64,000 nt of DNA. Origin: Neospora caninum Liverpool. Taxonomy: Eukaryota; Apicomplexa; Conoidasida; Eucoccidiorida; Sarcocystidae. Below the pieces are notes generated by a model that was not told the origin of the DNA, did no database searches, and saw only the letters and a list, made by a program, of their open reading frames with translations. Location of the stretch: assembly GCF_000208865.1 (NCBI RefSeq), contig NC_018390.1, positions 448,798-512,797 of the forward strand. Reading direction: 5' to 3'. This document shows, one piece after another, positions 22,701 through 34,726 of this stretch. The translations under genes were made by a program, and so were the position numbers. Positions within the stretch are counted from its first letter, which is position 1, and every line of letters starts with the position of its first letter.

Positions 22701-23855
22701 TCACACCACACAGCCAGAAAATGTCAACAGCGCCAGAAAGGAAACAACCGAAGAGACCACACCACCCATGCCCCCAGACAGGGACGCGGCTGATGCCACA
22801 CCCTCAATCGTCACATCAACGCTGCAGACGGTCGGTGACTCGGTTGCAGGTTCCCCTTTCTTCTTAGAGGACTGACTCGTCTTTTTCTGGCAGCCAACCG
22901 TAATATTCGTTGCCTCCTCCGGAAAACCGTCCTCTGGAATCGCCAGAGTGAATGATTGCCTGCTTGTGTCTTCCTTCCACCAGTTGCTTTCATACGCTGG
23001 GATAACTTCTGTGTAATTGCCACTACACTCGGCGGAGGCGTTCGTTCCCGCCTGACTAACACAGTACGTGTTCTGGTATTTCGTTGGGAGAGCTTCTCCT
23101 TCGCTTCCGCACACCAGAGTGAAGCTGTTTTGAGAGGGGCTTAACGTGATGGTTTGGTGTGTTGGATTGCTGGTCTTTCCGTAGGCACATGTGACTGTCT
23201 GGTTTTCAGTCACACTTTCTCTCGCCTCAATCGTCACTGTCAACTTGCATTTGGCTTGGGCTCCCCCACTATTGAGGCAACCCACAATGAACTTTTTGTC
23301 GGTGTAGGGGAGATTGTCCTTGGGGATAGTCATCTTCTTGGTTCTGTGTGCGTCGGCATTGACATCTTCCCATCTGACTGCCTCGGCGTTGCCGGTGAGT
23401 AGGGTCGTGACACTGACACATGTAGGCGTCCCCCCATTACGTTTGCAGTCTTTCAAATCTTTCGTGCCTTCTGGACATACCTGTTGCTGGTCCAATCCGT
23501 CTGGTGCACATTGTAGATTCGTTTGGCACTCCAACTGCAGCGCAGGCTTTGTCGCCGACAGTGTTGCCTGAAGCTCCTTTGGATTTTCATTTTCTGTCGA
23601 CACGCAGGTACACGTTGTCTTACCCCCGCTTTCCTCAATACACGCTGAGGCCTGCGGTTCGTCGGCCACTGCTTGGATCACAAAGGAGCACGGATTACCA
23701 GATAGCCCTGCCGTGCTCACGAGCAACAGGAAAAAAACTAATCCCAATCGAAAAGCAAGTGACAGTTTCAGCGGCACTCCGTTCACACGAAGAAAACGCG
23801 ATGCCGACGGTGGGGCCTCAATAGCCGCTGCGCCCGCCAAACGCACATGCGCCAT
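22701..23855 (-). CDS. SRS-family GPI-anchored surface antigen (array gene 4)
   Basis: 384 aa, single exon. It starts M-A-H-V-R-L-A-G-A-A-A-I-E-A. A signal segment lies at about 31-53, followed by two SRS domains with the family cysteine pattern. The C-terminal half and tail (G-G-M-G-G-V-V-S-S-V-V-S-F-L-A-L-L) match array gene 1; the N-terminal third matches array gene 3. The Ser/Lys-rich linker before the last domain-2 cysteine differs from gene 1 at several positions. Expected to be a GPI-anchored surface protein like its neighbours. Confidence 0.94.
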   Translation of the reverse strand: MAHVRLAGAAAIEAPPSASRFLRVNGVPLKLSLAFRLGLVFFLLLVSTAGLSGNPCSFVIQAVADEPQASACIEESGGKTTCTCVSTENENPKELQATLSATKPALQLECQTNLQCAPDGLDQQQVCPEGTKDLKDCKRNGGTPTCVSVTTLLTGNAEAVRWEDVNADAHRTKKMTIPKDNLPYTDKKFIVGCLNSGGAQAKCKLTVTIEARESVTENQTVTCAYGKTSNPTHQTITLSPSQNSFTLVCGSEGEALPTKYQNTYCVSQAGTNASAECSGNYTEVIPAYESNWWKEDTSRQSFTLAIPEDGFPEEATNITVGCQKKTSQSSKKKGEPATESPTVCSVDVTIEGVASAASLSGGMGGVVSSVVSFLALLTFSGCVV

Positions 23856-24067
23856 GGTTTGACTGAGGCGTGATTGTCTAGTGAACGAGGGTACAGTGTA
23901 AGGAAGCCTGGATTGTCAGGGAGATACCCGAACTTACGATACGGGTGAAAAGTGCAGGGAAAATGCAAGAGATAGCCTGCGCATGTAAATACAGATGTTT
24001 GCGTCCGCGCAGAGCTTGCTTGCCTTAAGGCAGGGCTCTGCAGGGACTGAAGCACAAAGAGATCGGC

Positions 24068-24115
24068 CAACTGATGACACCTTGCAAGTCCCGGCTCCTC
24101 AAAATTCGTCTCGTT
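24068..24115 (-). promoter_or_regulatory. Conserved SRS upstream element, gene 4
   Basis: Copy of the shared block (sense: GAGGAGCCGGGACTTGCAAG, then GTGTCATCAGTTG), about 215 bp upstream of the ATG. Confidence 0.45.
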
Positions 24116-24694
24116 GCCTGTGCCTTTTCTGATGATAGAGAAAATGAAGTGCCACGAAGATGAACCAAGGGGGTCTAAACCAACAACTCGACAGGCACCT
24201 CACTCCGTGAGCCCGCGCCGCGTTCGCCCGGAACGAGATTGTTGCCGTCCGAAGCATCCGCTCATCCAGCGGGGGACACCCGCTCGGGTCTGGGGCAATC
24301 GGCTACACAGGAAAGGGATGCATGCTTGCTGTATAATCCAGGCAAAGCTACTATGTCCTAGCACACCTCATATTCCACATAGCCTTGTCCGAGGCCGGAT
24401 TTTTTCGTGTGACCCCAGAAGACTAAGTCGAACTCGAGCGCTCGGACTTCAATCTCCAGCGCATGCCTCGTCGATGCGACGCACGCGACACAGCTGGGCG
24501 GCGGTACTACCTAACGCAACGAATGGGACGGTCAAGAGTAGATTCCTTCATTTTTGGATACACTCGCTCGATCACTTTTTTAAAAATAAGTTTTCATACA
24601 CATAAACTCGGGGTATCTTCGGGTATGTCCACTCCCTTTCGGAATCTGTCAAGGGGCCGCTCATGACGCCAGTATAGTGAAATGTGTAGGGAGC

Positions 24695-24770
24695 CGCTGG
24701 TGAGGGAGAAGTGAGCGCGAGGGGGGCGGAAACGCTACCTCGCGAGGGGGGAGGGGGGTCCCAGAGGTAT
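24695..24770. repeat. G-rich element, copy 3
   Basis: Third copy of the G-rich element, upstream of array gene 4, nearly identical to the copies at about 12131 and 20395. Confidence 0.7.
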
Positions 24771-26997
24771 TGCTATGAGAAAACAGGAACCTGGAAAGCC
24801 TAATGCCAAAGTGGAGTGAGGAGGGTCATCCTTGGGTTCTCCCTTCACTCAAACACACCATCTGTGTTCCATGGGTTCTCTCCATTCAGAGCTGCCAGCC
24901 TGCGTCCCTCGGCCGCTCGGGTCTAGTCCGAATTGAGCGGCTTACCAGCAGCGCACATGGCGGCATGTTCCGGAATAAGCAGCGGTGTAGATGAGTTCAT
25001 TCCTCGTTTCTGGTGAGCATGTGGAGTTCTCCCCGATGTTTGTCTCTCTAACTGTAAACGAGATCCGCCTGTAGCCCCGATTTGCCACCGATGGCTCGCT
25101 CAATTCGTGCTTACTGCGTGCGCCGGAAGACAAGGGCAAGTCAGAGGTACCAGCTAGATATTGCTCTGCCTCCTGCGCATTCGTCATGTCTACTATGAAG
25201 TCTCTGTGTGAGCTGGAGCATTATCACCGTGGAAAACACTTGTTTCCACATGGCAGCAAAGATGATACAACCATGCAATGTGTCTGACGGTTTCCAGGAT
25301 ATGAGAACAAGATGACCCCTGTCGAAGCATATACACAGGAGTCCAGGACGTTGTTCGGGTGAACGTGAGGGCGGGTCTAGGGCGCGAGCACGTCTTAACG
25401 CCAGCAAGTCTGATTTCCTTCGGTGCACCTCCTATTCTCTCTCGAGATCGGGAGTTGATGGTCGTCAACTGCAATGGTGTGTACCGGTCGTGACTACAGC
25501 AGGACAGAATTCTGGTTCCATAAATCCTACGAGTTCACTTACCACACAAGTGTGTGGAGTGTGGAGCGATTCTAGAAGGTGAATGTGATTCAGAGGGATC
25601 CGTTACATTTAGACAGTCTGTTTTGGTGCAGAGCGATTGATGCCACAACGCTACCTGTACTCTACTCGACGCTTAACACCTGGCTACCTTTTATCTAGCG
25701 GAGGAGTGAGCTGACGCTTGCCTGTTTTCCGTGTGTTTTCTCATTTCGGCGGACTCCGGGAGAACTCGCCAAGCTGATGGTGGCTCACGCTCCCATGAAA
25801 AAAAAAACGTTGGGGAAGCATTGTTTAGGTGCGTTTGTTTCTCCTTGACCCTATAACGCAACCACACCATACTCAACTGTTTATACTTTGATGCAACAAA
25901 GAACCATTCCTTCTCTCACGGCAGTCAATATTCGTTGGCTGCCTTAAAATACACCTGCGTAGCCCCAGCCATCGATCCATGCCTCCTCTCGCACGTGCTC
26001 ATAACAGAACAATACAAGCTCTATATAGGTGGATTGGAGTCTGGTGCACGTATCCGGTTCTAGGTCCTGTATCGGCGTTACGTAGTCCGACTTGTAACAC
26101 CTTCGTTTATCGGTTTGGTTTTTGCTGGCGGTGTGAAGAGGAAGTCTGCATGACGATGTCTCTGGCAAACGACTCGATGAACCACCTAGTCTTCTGCGAC
26201 AGGCTGCTCACACGATCGCGCGAAGGGAGGAAAATAAGGCAGGTGGGGCAGTTATGTTTTGGGTCATGGGATGGTCCCCTCGAAGCAGAAAAGAGAAAAA
26301 ACCGTGAAATTGGTCCGCATTCAATCCTACTGTGTAGAGCTGGGATGCTACTCTACTTGCTTGTCCGTGTCTGATGTATCCAATGTACATTAGGCCGTAG
26401 GCAACGACAAAAAGGAGACACTGTCTCTCTTGTTTCAATTGATAGGACGGCACGAAACTAGAGAAACCTGCAATCTCTTCCCCATCATAGTGATGGCGCA
26501 GTTATGTTCGTCAACTCCTGGCTCGAAGATCCTACGGAATAACTGATTTCGTGCCTCCGCAAACCACACCTGGTGGCCCCACCACTCGAAATCAGGTACC
26601 TCGCACATTCGAATTCCGTTCAAACGTGCGAACCTCAATGACTGGGGCTCCACCAAGTTTCCATATCCTGGCGCGTGTGTATGATATTTACTTGTGAGGA
26701 TTCACGAAAATGGAAGGATCTTTCTTTCGAAAAGCAGTACACATTGTTCCTCTTGAACGTAAAACATGAGACAGGAGTCAAACACGGTTTCCTCTGTATC
26801 AGGCCTACGAACTGCGAAACAGCAGGACTTCCTTCGACGTAAAATCAAGACCCGCACATACGGCCCTCCCATTCGCGAATTCGGTTTATTGCGGCAGTAG
26901 ACTCACTACAGAGAGGAACAACCATGTTGTAAGCAGGTCTCTAGAATGAGACATACATACTTACAAAGGACACCTCCAAACGCCCCCCGAACTCGCC

Positions 26998-28167
26998 TCA
27001 CAACACACAACCTAACCCTGTGAGCAGCGACGCGAAACCGACAACCAAAGAGAAGGCACTTGCCGTGTCCACAGAAAAAGACGCGGAAGATGTCACACCC
27101 TCAATCGTCACCTCAACGCTACACACACTCGACGAATCTGCTGATGTTCCCTTCTTGGAACCGTCGACTGACCCAGTAGCTTTCTTTCCGCATCCAACCA
27201 CGATCTTCGTTTCCTCCTCCGGAAAACTGTCCTGCGGAATCACCAAACTAAATGAGTGATTGCTTGAGTCTTGATTCCACCAACTGCTCTCGTACGCCGG
27301 GATAACCTCTGTGTAGTTGCCACCGCACGTCTTGGCTGCGTTCCCTTTTTCCTCACTAAAACAGTATGTGCTTTTGTAATCCGTCGGGAGAACTTCTCCA
27401 TCGCTTCCGCACACCAATGTGAACCTGTTTTGTGACGGGCTCAGTTTGATGCTTTGGTGTGTTGGATTGCTGGTCTTTCCGTAGGCACAAGTGACGGTAT
27501 GCTTATCTGTCACGCTTGCCCTCGCCTCAAGAGTCACAGTCAATTTACATTTGGCTGTATTGTTGGTAGTGGGAGTCGAGAGGCACCCAACAATGAACTT
27601 TTTGTCGCTATAGGGGAGGTTCTCGCGCGGAATGCTTAATTTTTTCGCTTTCACATTTTTCACTTCTGGAACGGCCTCCCATCCAATGCTTTCGGCGGAG
27701 CCGGCGAGCAGGGTTGTGACATCGATGCATTTAGGATTGCCCTGATCGTTCTTGCACTTCGTCAGGTCTGGTGTGTTTTCTGGGCATACTTGTTTCTGGG
27801 TCAGCTCGTCTGGCGCACATGTTAGACCCGTTTGGCACACCAACTGCAGAACAGATTTCGTTGACGACAGTGTTGCCTGAAGCTCCTTTGGATCTCTATC
27901 ATCTGTCGACACGCAGGTACACGTTGTTTGACCCCCGCTGTCCTGCACAACACACTCTGAAACATTTGGAGTCGCGGCCGCTGCTTGGATCACAAAGGGT
28001 GACGGATAACCAGATAGCCCTGCTGTGCTCGCGAGTAACAGCAAGAAAACCAGGACGAAGCGAGTTGCTAGTGACCGTTTTAGTGACTCTCCGTGCACAG
28101 CAAAAAAGTGCGACTCCGAGGGTGAGGCCTCAACGACCGCCGCGCCTCTCAGGCGCGCGTGCACCAT
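26998..28167 (-). CDS. SRS-family GPI-anchored surface antigen (array gene 5)
   Basis: 389 aa from the ATG at 28167 (M-V-H-A-R-L-R-G-A-A). Near-identical duplicate of array gene 2. The eight substitutions I can see (for example T-V to S-I in the P-T-H-Q segment, E to D after V-C-G-S, G to K after S-E-E) are all in domain 2 or the C-terminal tail. Signal segment, domain 1 and 5' flank are the same. An in-frame ATG at 28233 would add 22 residues, but paralogue alignment argues against it. Confidence 0.94.
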   Translation of the reverse strand: MVHARLRGAAVVEASPSESHFFAVHGESLKRSLATRFVLVFLLLLASTAGLSGYPSPFVIQAAAATPNVSECVVQDSGGQTTCTCVSTDDRDPKELQATLSSTKSVLQLVCQTGLTCAPDELTQKQVCPENTPDLTKCKNDQGNPKCIDVTTLLAGSAESIGWEAVPEVKNVKAKKLSIPRENLPYSDKKFIVGCLSTPTTNNTAKCKLTVTLEARASVTDKHTVTCAYGKTSNPTHQSIKLSPSQNRFTLVCGSDGEVLPTDYKSTYCFSEEKGNAAKTCGGNYTEVIPAYESSWWNQDSSNHSFSLVIPQDSFPEEETKIVVGCGKKATGSVDGSKKGTSADSSSVCSVEVTIEGVTSSASFSVDTASAFSLVVGFASLLTGLGCVL

Positions 28168-28391
28168 GACTGGACACAGGGAGTATTGGTCTACGGAACG
28201 AAGCGTCAGGGTGAGAAAATCGGGTCTTGTCACAGATATGTCAGAGGTTGCGGTATCGGAGATTTAAAAAATTAATCACCTCACCGCTGTAGGAGACCTG
28301 GGGACGTGACAACTTCAGATGTCTGCACCCATGCAGTGCTTAGTGTTTCGCGTGATTCTGCTGGGGCTGACGAAACAACCGTAGGGTGGGT

Positions 28392-28440
28392 CAACTGAAG
28401 ACACCTTGCAAGTCGTGTCTCCTCAAATCTCGTCTCCAGG
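28392..28440 (-). promoter_or_regulatory. Conserved SRS upstream element, gene 5
   Basis: Identical to the element upstream of array gene 2 and at the same distance (about 225 bp) from the ATG. Confidence 0.45.
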
Positions 28441-31221
28441 CCTTTACCTTCCCTGATGAGAGAAAAAAAGAAACCCACGAATAAGAAGCGAGGGCTTGGA
28501 AACCAACTCTACGGGCACACCTCGCTCCGGTGAGCGCGTGCCGCGTTCCGCCCGGGACGAGATTCTCGCCGTGTCCGAACCAACCGCGCATCCAGCCGGG
28601 GACTCCCGTTCGGGTCTGGGCCACTTGCGACGAGGAAAGGGATGCATGCTTCGCATCTCACTCCGAAGTAAGGGGCTGTGTCTTCACATCCCGTGTTGAC
28701 GTCTGTACTTTTAACTTTAAAAGAAGATTATATCATTGATGTAAAAAAGTATCAAATAAAATCCTTCTAACCTAGTTCGAAGACTGACTTCTCGAGTTAC
28801 CTTGGAAGAGCAACTTAAACTGTAGCACGGCAACTTGACCCTCCAGTGCGTCCCGTCTCCCGTCGCTGGTGCCCAGTTCGGCAGCGTGGCAGCGGCAGTC
28901 CGAAAGGGACGGAGTAGGAGGGTGGCGTGTAGTTTACTCGACATGTACTCTCCTTGAGCTTTCATCTGACGTAACGCACGCAGATACTCTCGGGGCACCT
29001 TCACGTATATCCACATTCATCCGGAATGTGGCCACGGGCAGTGCGAACACCAGTACAGGGAACTTACGGAGACTCTATCCCGGAGATCGTGTTCCCTGAA
29101 TGGAGGAAAGAGGCTACATTGCACGGGTGTGCCGCGAGACATACCAAGAGAAAACATGCAGCTGTGAAAACCCAATGACGTACTGGAGTACGGACGGTCG
29201 TGCTTTGCCTCTCCTTTCCTTCAAACACGCCCTCGTCCTCCGCTGCTTCGGCCGCGTGAATGCTGCCAGCCCCTGGCAGTCAGTATTTATCCGATTCGAG
29301 CACATATAAACGGGCACAAATGAGGGGACCTTCCTGGACAAAAGGGAATAGTCGGAGCTAGCCTTTTTGCCACTATATGCCGTGAGTGTTCCAGAAAAAT
29401 ACTTCTCTTCCTGTAAACTATTTATGACTGTTTCCCCGATTCGTCGTCGGCCCCACGAGTCCTAATCAAAACGTGCTTGTTGGTGGATTTTCATGAAGAC
29501 AAGAGAGAGTCAAAATATCAGATAGATAGTACTCTGCCCGAGCTCACTTGGTGGATGACGCGTCTACCTTCAACGAGGAGTATGAGCAGGAGCATTGCGT
29601 GTGTCCAAAATGTGTGTTACCCTGTGGTAGCAGGATATGATGCAGCGCGACTACGATGTGTCAGGCCATTTTACACTATCTGGTAATAGGATAGCCCATG
29701 ACGGGGCAACCACAGCTCTCAACTTTCGCTTTACCTCGCATCTGTGGACGGTCCTGGAGGGTAGAAAATCTAAAACCTGAAAAACTTATTTCCTCTGTGC
29801 AACTCCCATTCCGTTTCGAAATCTGGTGTTGATCGCCGACTGCTTGAATAGTGTATATACTGGGCGATACTGGAGCTTATGAGGATATGCTTGTCTTTTC
29901 CTATCTCGCTTTCCAATGGACTTTGGACCCGTTCTAGCAGGCGAGCTTGATTCAACGGGATTCCTTTCATTTCAGCCAGTCTACCGTGGTGCGAAAAACG
30001 TTGATGCCCCATTGCCACCTGTATGCCGCCAGAGGCTTGATAACAGGCTACTGTGAAGCAGCGGAGGAGTGTGATAAATGTCGTCTGTTTTCCGCAGAAC
30101 TTGTCACGTCAGTCGACTCCGCAGAAGTTGCAAAGATGAACATGGTTCGCGCTGCCACCAACATGTACGGGGTTACCTTGTGTCGTGTGCGGATCCTCTC
30201 TAAAGCCTAAAGAAAAACTACAGTATCATCTACTGCGCCTACCCCTGGTAAAACAAGCCGGTTGCTGCTCTCGCGACCTGCAACATTCTCGCCGGCCGTA
30301 GCACGCATCTGCCTCTCTCCCAAGATGGTTCTTCTGTGCCTCTGTCCCGGCGTGATGACAAAAGGAACATGCAAGAAAATGCGGCCACATTTGGATGTGT
30401 TCCAGAAGTCTCATGCGAGATCTAGGAGAGCCAAGGGGTGGTGTGACTAGTCGCTCCTTCGTTTACTGGTCTGGTATTTGCCGGTGGTGTGTGGGAAGTC
30501 TGCAATGGCGCCCGCTGTGGCAAAGCGCTGTGTGAACGGCCACCTCGTTTGCGAAGGGGACGTACCAGATGGTTGCAGGAAGGAAACAACAGCCGGATTT
30601 GTGACTGCTTGCCATGCACAAGAGCGTTCAGAAGCAGAGACAACGATAAAACGTGGAAATGTCGCGCATTCAATCCTACTGCATAGCGAGGCTGCTAGTG
30701 TCCTCGCATGTCGCTCTGTGGTGTCTCCTACCTGCCGGCGGTCTTCGGCAAAACAGCAACCCGGCTGTGAACTGCCGGTTCTATCACGACTGGAGCCACT
30801 ATCGTATCATATCAGGACTCGCATAGGCTCGAATTGTGTCCCTACGCATCGATGGAATTTTGAAATGCCTGTCTCTGACACTATTCCCTACTGCGTGGGG
30901 TGGAGAGGAAGGATAGTGGCGTGTTAGGAGTCAACAAGTTCCAATAGTTTTGCTTTCAAATAGGTTCTCGTTCTGGTTCTTCGGAGAAAGAGCTTTAAGC
31001 AAGAACAATGCGCAGTTTTGGCCTAGTTAGACGGGCGAACTGCGATTCAGCAGGAGAATTCCGGCGATGCAAGATCGCGAACAACACATACGACTCATAC
31101 ACATCGGCGGATGAAGGAACGAAAAAAGAAAAACCGGCCAACAAACAAAACCATGGTGAACGCAGTGCTACCAATGAGAAACCATTACCAAGGACACATC
31201 CATGCACTCGACGAACGCGGC

Positions 31222-32379
31222 TCACATCACAGGCCCTAACCCTGTCAACAACGCAGCGAAACCTCCAAGGAAAGAGAATGCACCAGCCGTGCCCACAGAG
31301 GATGCTGACGAAGTGACACCCTCAATCGTCACGTCAACGCTGCAAACAGTCGGTGAATCCGATACAGCCTCATCCCGGGCATTGTTGGATGTGTCAGCAC
31401 CCTTCTGTTGGCAGCCAACCGTGATATTCGTTGCCTCCTCCGGAAAACCATCCTCTGGAATCGCCAGAGTGAATGAGTGACTGCTTCTGTCTTCCTTCCA
31501 CCAGTTGCTTTCGTACGCTGGGATAACTTCTGTGTAATTGCCACAACACTCGGCGGAGGCGTTCGTTCCCGCCTGACTAACACAGTACGTGTTCTGGTAT
31601 TCGGTCGGGAGAACTTCTCCTTCGCTTCCGCACACCAGAGTGAAGCTGTTTTGAGAGGGGCTTAACGTGATGGTTTGGTGTGTTGGATTGCTGGTCTTTC
31701 CGTAGGCACATGTGACTGTCTGGTTTTCAGTCACACTTTCTCTCGCCTCAAGCGTCACTGTCAACTTGCATTTGGCATTGTTTCCTTCCTTATCGAGGCA
31801 ACCCACTATGAACTTTTTGTCGGTGTATGGAAGGTTCTCCGTGGGAATAGTTAGCCTCTTGGGCTTGGGGTTCTTTGAGTCGACATTGACTTCTTCCCAT
31901 CTCACTGTCTCAATGTTGCCGGTGAGTAGGGTCGTGACATTGACACATTCAGTCGGACCATTTGCTTTGCAGTCCTTCAGGTCTGTGGTGCTTTCTGGAC
32001 AAACTTGTTTCTCTGACAATCCGTCTGGTGCACATTTTAGATCCGATTGGCACACCAACTGCAGCGCAGATTTCGCTGCCGACAGCGTTGCCTGAAGTAC
32101 CTTTGGTTTTCCTGCCTCGGTCGACAGGCAGGTGCACGTTGTCTGACCCTCGCTTTCCTGCACAACACACTCTGAGGCCGGTTCGTCGGCCACTGCTTGG
32201 ATCACAAAGGAAGACGGATACCCAGATTGCCCTGCCGTGCTCGCGAGCAACAGCAGGACAACTAATCCCAATCGAGAGGCAAGTGTCATTTTCAGCGACA
32301 CTTCGCGCACATTAAGAAACTGCGATGCCGAGGATGAGACATCGACGACCGCTGCGCCTTGCGTTCGCACATGCCCCAT
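31222..32379 (-). CDS. SRS-family GPI-anchored surface antigen (array gene 6)
   Basis: 385 aa, single exon. It starts M-G-H-V-R-T-Q-G-A-A-V-V-D-V, divergent from genes 1-5 over the first ~60 residues. It has a signal segment, two SRS domains and a tail ending L-L-T-G-L-G-P-V-M. Domain 2 reads S-A-E-C-C-G-N-Y-T where all other intact copies have a single cysteine (E-C-S-G, T-C-G-G or Q-C-S-G), so it carries one extra, presumably unpaired, cysteine. It is the last minus-strand SRS gene; the array reverses orientation beyond its 5' flank. Confidence 0.93.
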   Translation of the reverse strand: MGHVRTQGAAVVDVSSSASQFLNVREVSLKMTLASRLGLVVLLLLASTAGQSGYPSSFVIQAVADEPASECVVQESEGQTTCTCLSTEAGKPKVLQATLSAAKSALQLVCQSDLKCAPDGLSEKQVCPESTTDLKDCKANGPTECVNVTTLLTGNIETVRWEEVNVDSKNPKPKRLTIPTENLPYTDKKFIVGCLDKEGNNAKCKLTVTLEARESVTENQTVTCAYGKTSNPTHQTITLSPSQNSFTLVCGSEGEVLPTEYQNTYCVSQAGTNASAECCGNYTEVIPAYESNWWKEDRSSHSFTLAIPEDGFPEEATNITVGCQQKGADTSNNARDEAVSDSPTVCSVDVTIEGVTSSASSVGTAGAFSFLGGFAALLTGLGPVM

Positions 32380-32599
32380 GATTTGACAAACAGGTATATT
32401 TGACCACTGAACAAGAGTGTAGTGTGGTGGAAGCTGCTCTTGTCAAGCTGGTACCAACGGTTGGTGCGTCGCAGGATAATAAAGTGCAATACCGTCCACG
32501 ATGCAGGTGGTAGCACGCAATTGTAAAGTACAGATGTTTGCACCCATGCAGGGCTTAACGGTTTGGCGGGGTTCTGAAGGGGCAGAAAAGAAGGGTTGG

Positions 32600-32655
32600 A
32601 CAACTGAAGACACCTTGCACGTCGTGTCCTCCTCACAACCGGTCTCCACGACTTT
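32600..32655 (-). promoter_or_regulatory. Conserved SRS upstream element, gene 6
   Basis: Diverged copy of the shared block (sense: GAGGAGGACACGACGTGCAA then GGTGTCTTCAGTTG), about 220 bp upstream of the ATG. Confidence 0.4.
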
Positions 32656-34670
32656 ATCTTTCCTAAGGACGGGAGAATGGACGTCAACGGAGAAGAAGCA
32701 AAGAGTTTGAAACCAACTCTAAAGCCACCACGCTCTGCCTGTGCGCGGCTCTGCCAACCCTCCGTGATGGGGTTGTCGCCCAGTCTACGAAAAAGCACAT
32801 CCAGCCGGAAACACGCGTGCGGCCAGAAGGCGCCCGACCAGACAGGACAGAGGATGCACGCTTTTCGACTTAATGCAGCAAAACCGCTGTGTCAAGACAC
32901 CATTCATTCAAGTCAGTATTATTTGGTTTTGATAAGGAAGGTATCATGAAGATAAAAAAGTCTTAAATAAAATAGTCTCAAACTATATCGAAGACGGATT
33001 TCTTGGGTGTTACAATGAAATATCGATGCAAACTGTAGCACGGCAACTTGACCCGCCACGGCGCGTGCCCTGTCGATGGTACCCCAGTTCGGCAGCGTGG
33101 CAGCGGCGACTCGAAAGGGACGGAATGAGAGAGTGAAGAGCAGTTTCGTGTCTTGCACATAAACACTCCGTGAGCTTTCTTTACTCACAATGAACGTAGC
33201 TAACCTCGAGGAAGCCTAGCTTCACTTCACCCTCCTTCGGCATATACCTAGCGTCTAGACAGGCGACAGCGGAATCGGGTAAATCGATTGCGAGCCTGCC
33301 GCGGAGACAGGGTATACCAGGTTAGCGAGAAAAGCTACCTCGCAAGGTTTCCGGGTCCACCCCTTCGCTTCTGCCAACACGAGACAAAAATTTTCATCTG
33401 AATAAACAAGGGTGCTCACAGCGCAAAGCAGAAAGCACGACGCGGGGAACGACGCATAAATAAGCGCAGCGACACTATTTTCTGGCTTAGCGCAACAAAT
33501 AATTCCTCTACGCATGATCCCTTCCTACGTTAATGCCTCCGGCAGTTGCCACGCTTTCTCGGCGAACCCTCGCTCAACCCGCTAGTGGTGGCTCCTCGTG
33601 AAGACAAGGGGGAGCCAGCGGTTTCAGCTAGATCGTACTTGGTCTTCAGCTCGCTCGTCAAACGACATGCCCAGGTTCGAATAGCTGTCTGACCTGGAGC
33701 ATTCCCACGGTTGAAAAGGTGTTACCACAGGGCAGCATGCCAAGATGCACCGCGACAACGATGTGTCTAACCAGTTTCCAACATCTGGCGACAAGACATC
33801 CCCTGACGGAGCAAACATAGCCTTTCCGGGACCCCGTTTGCATACATCTATTGTGAGTCCTGGGAGTGAGCATGAAACTCAGGCATGCGAACCGGATTTT
33901 GGTGAAGGCAACAATCATTATCTCAAAGTGTTAGCGTTGAAAGGACACGATGTGGCCCTGCCGGGGTTAGAAGGGAAGCAAGAGATGGCACTCCGTGCTG
34001 GGCTCTCTTCTCTGCCTTCCATGTTGGCTCCTTTGGCCACATTCTGTCGTCCCTGCATCCTTGGCCAGCTCGCCTCCTCTCGTTCGCTGCTACCCTTCCT
34101 GTCACTCCTGCCACCAAGGTCACCGTTATTGATCTGCACGCTGGTCCACCACGGCGTGAGAGATTCACAGGAAAACAGCCAATGTAGGCTAGCCTTCGCT
34201 GGAGCCGGTGAGACAGAGCACTGATGGACATAAATACATGTTTAAGTGGCTCTACAATTTTTACCAGTGAGTCTCTGCGCCCCTACCGCCTCGCTTGCAC
34301 TAGCGCAATTCGACCGCATCGACAAGACACGTCCTGGAAGGTCACACTCAACACCGCAGTCACCGCAGTTTGACTTCGTTTTCCGTCTTCACTGAAATAT
34401 CCTTTCTGTTGGCAGTGAAAATATGAGGAGGGTCCCGAGCGCACAGTACATCATTTCGGAGTCCGCTACCATGTTGTACCTCATTCCCCATGTCCGAAAA
34501 CCCCGGACCGAGCGGGACGCCCGGCTGAACACAGTGTCTCTGGACAGGTCAAAAATTGCGTCGAAGAGGTAACGCAGAGCCGCATGCAACACGGCGAGTG
34601 TCTCAACGGTTGGTGCGGACCCACTTCCTTCTTCATTGAATTTTATTTGCCTTATCATCACGAAAAGCAG

Positions 34671-34726
34671 TGTCGTGGAAGCAGGTTGTGAGGCGGACGC
34701 AATTTTCAAGGTGTTTTCACTTGTCC
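34671..34726 (+). promoter_or_regulatory. Degenerate SRS upstream element of the pseudogene
   Basis: On the plus strand GCAGGTTGTGAGGCGGACGC is followed by TTTTCAAGGTGTTTTCACTTG, matching the shared SRS upstream block with several changes. It ends about 225 bp before the ATG at 34954. Confidence 0.4.

Larger units (their letters stand above)
22690..31950. repeat. Higher-order repeat block B (three SRS units)
   Basis: Second copy of the three-gene block, with the SRS genes at 22701, 26998 and 31222 corresponding to those at 10142, 14218 and 18441. Long stretches around the middle gene, including more than 2 kb of its upstream DNA, show only scattered single-base differences from block A, so the exchange is recent. 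Confidence 0.85.

Noticed and set aside
33745..34224. 159-codon plus-strand open frame between SRS genes 6 and 7
   Set aside because: No signal peptide, domain or coding-like codon pattern; a chance frame is more likely.
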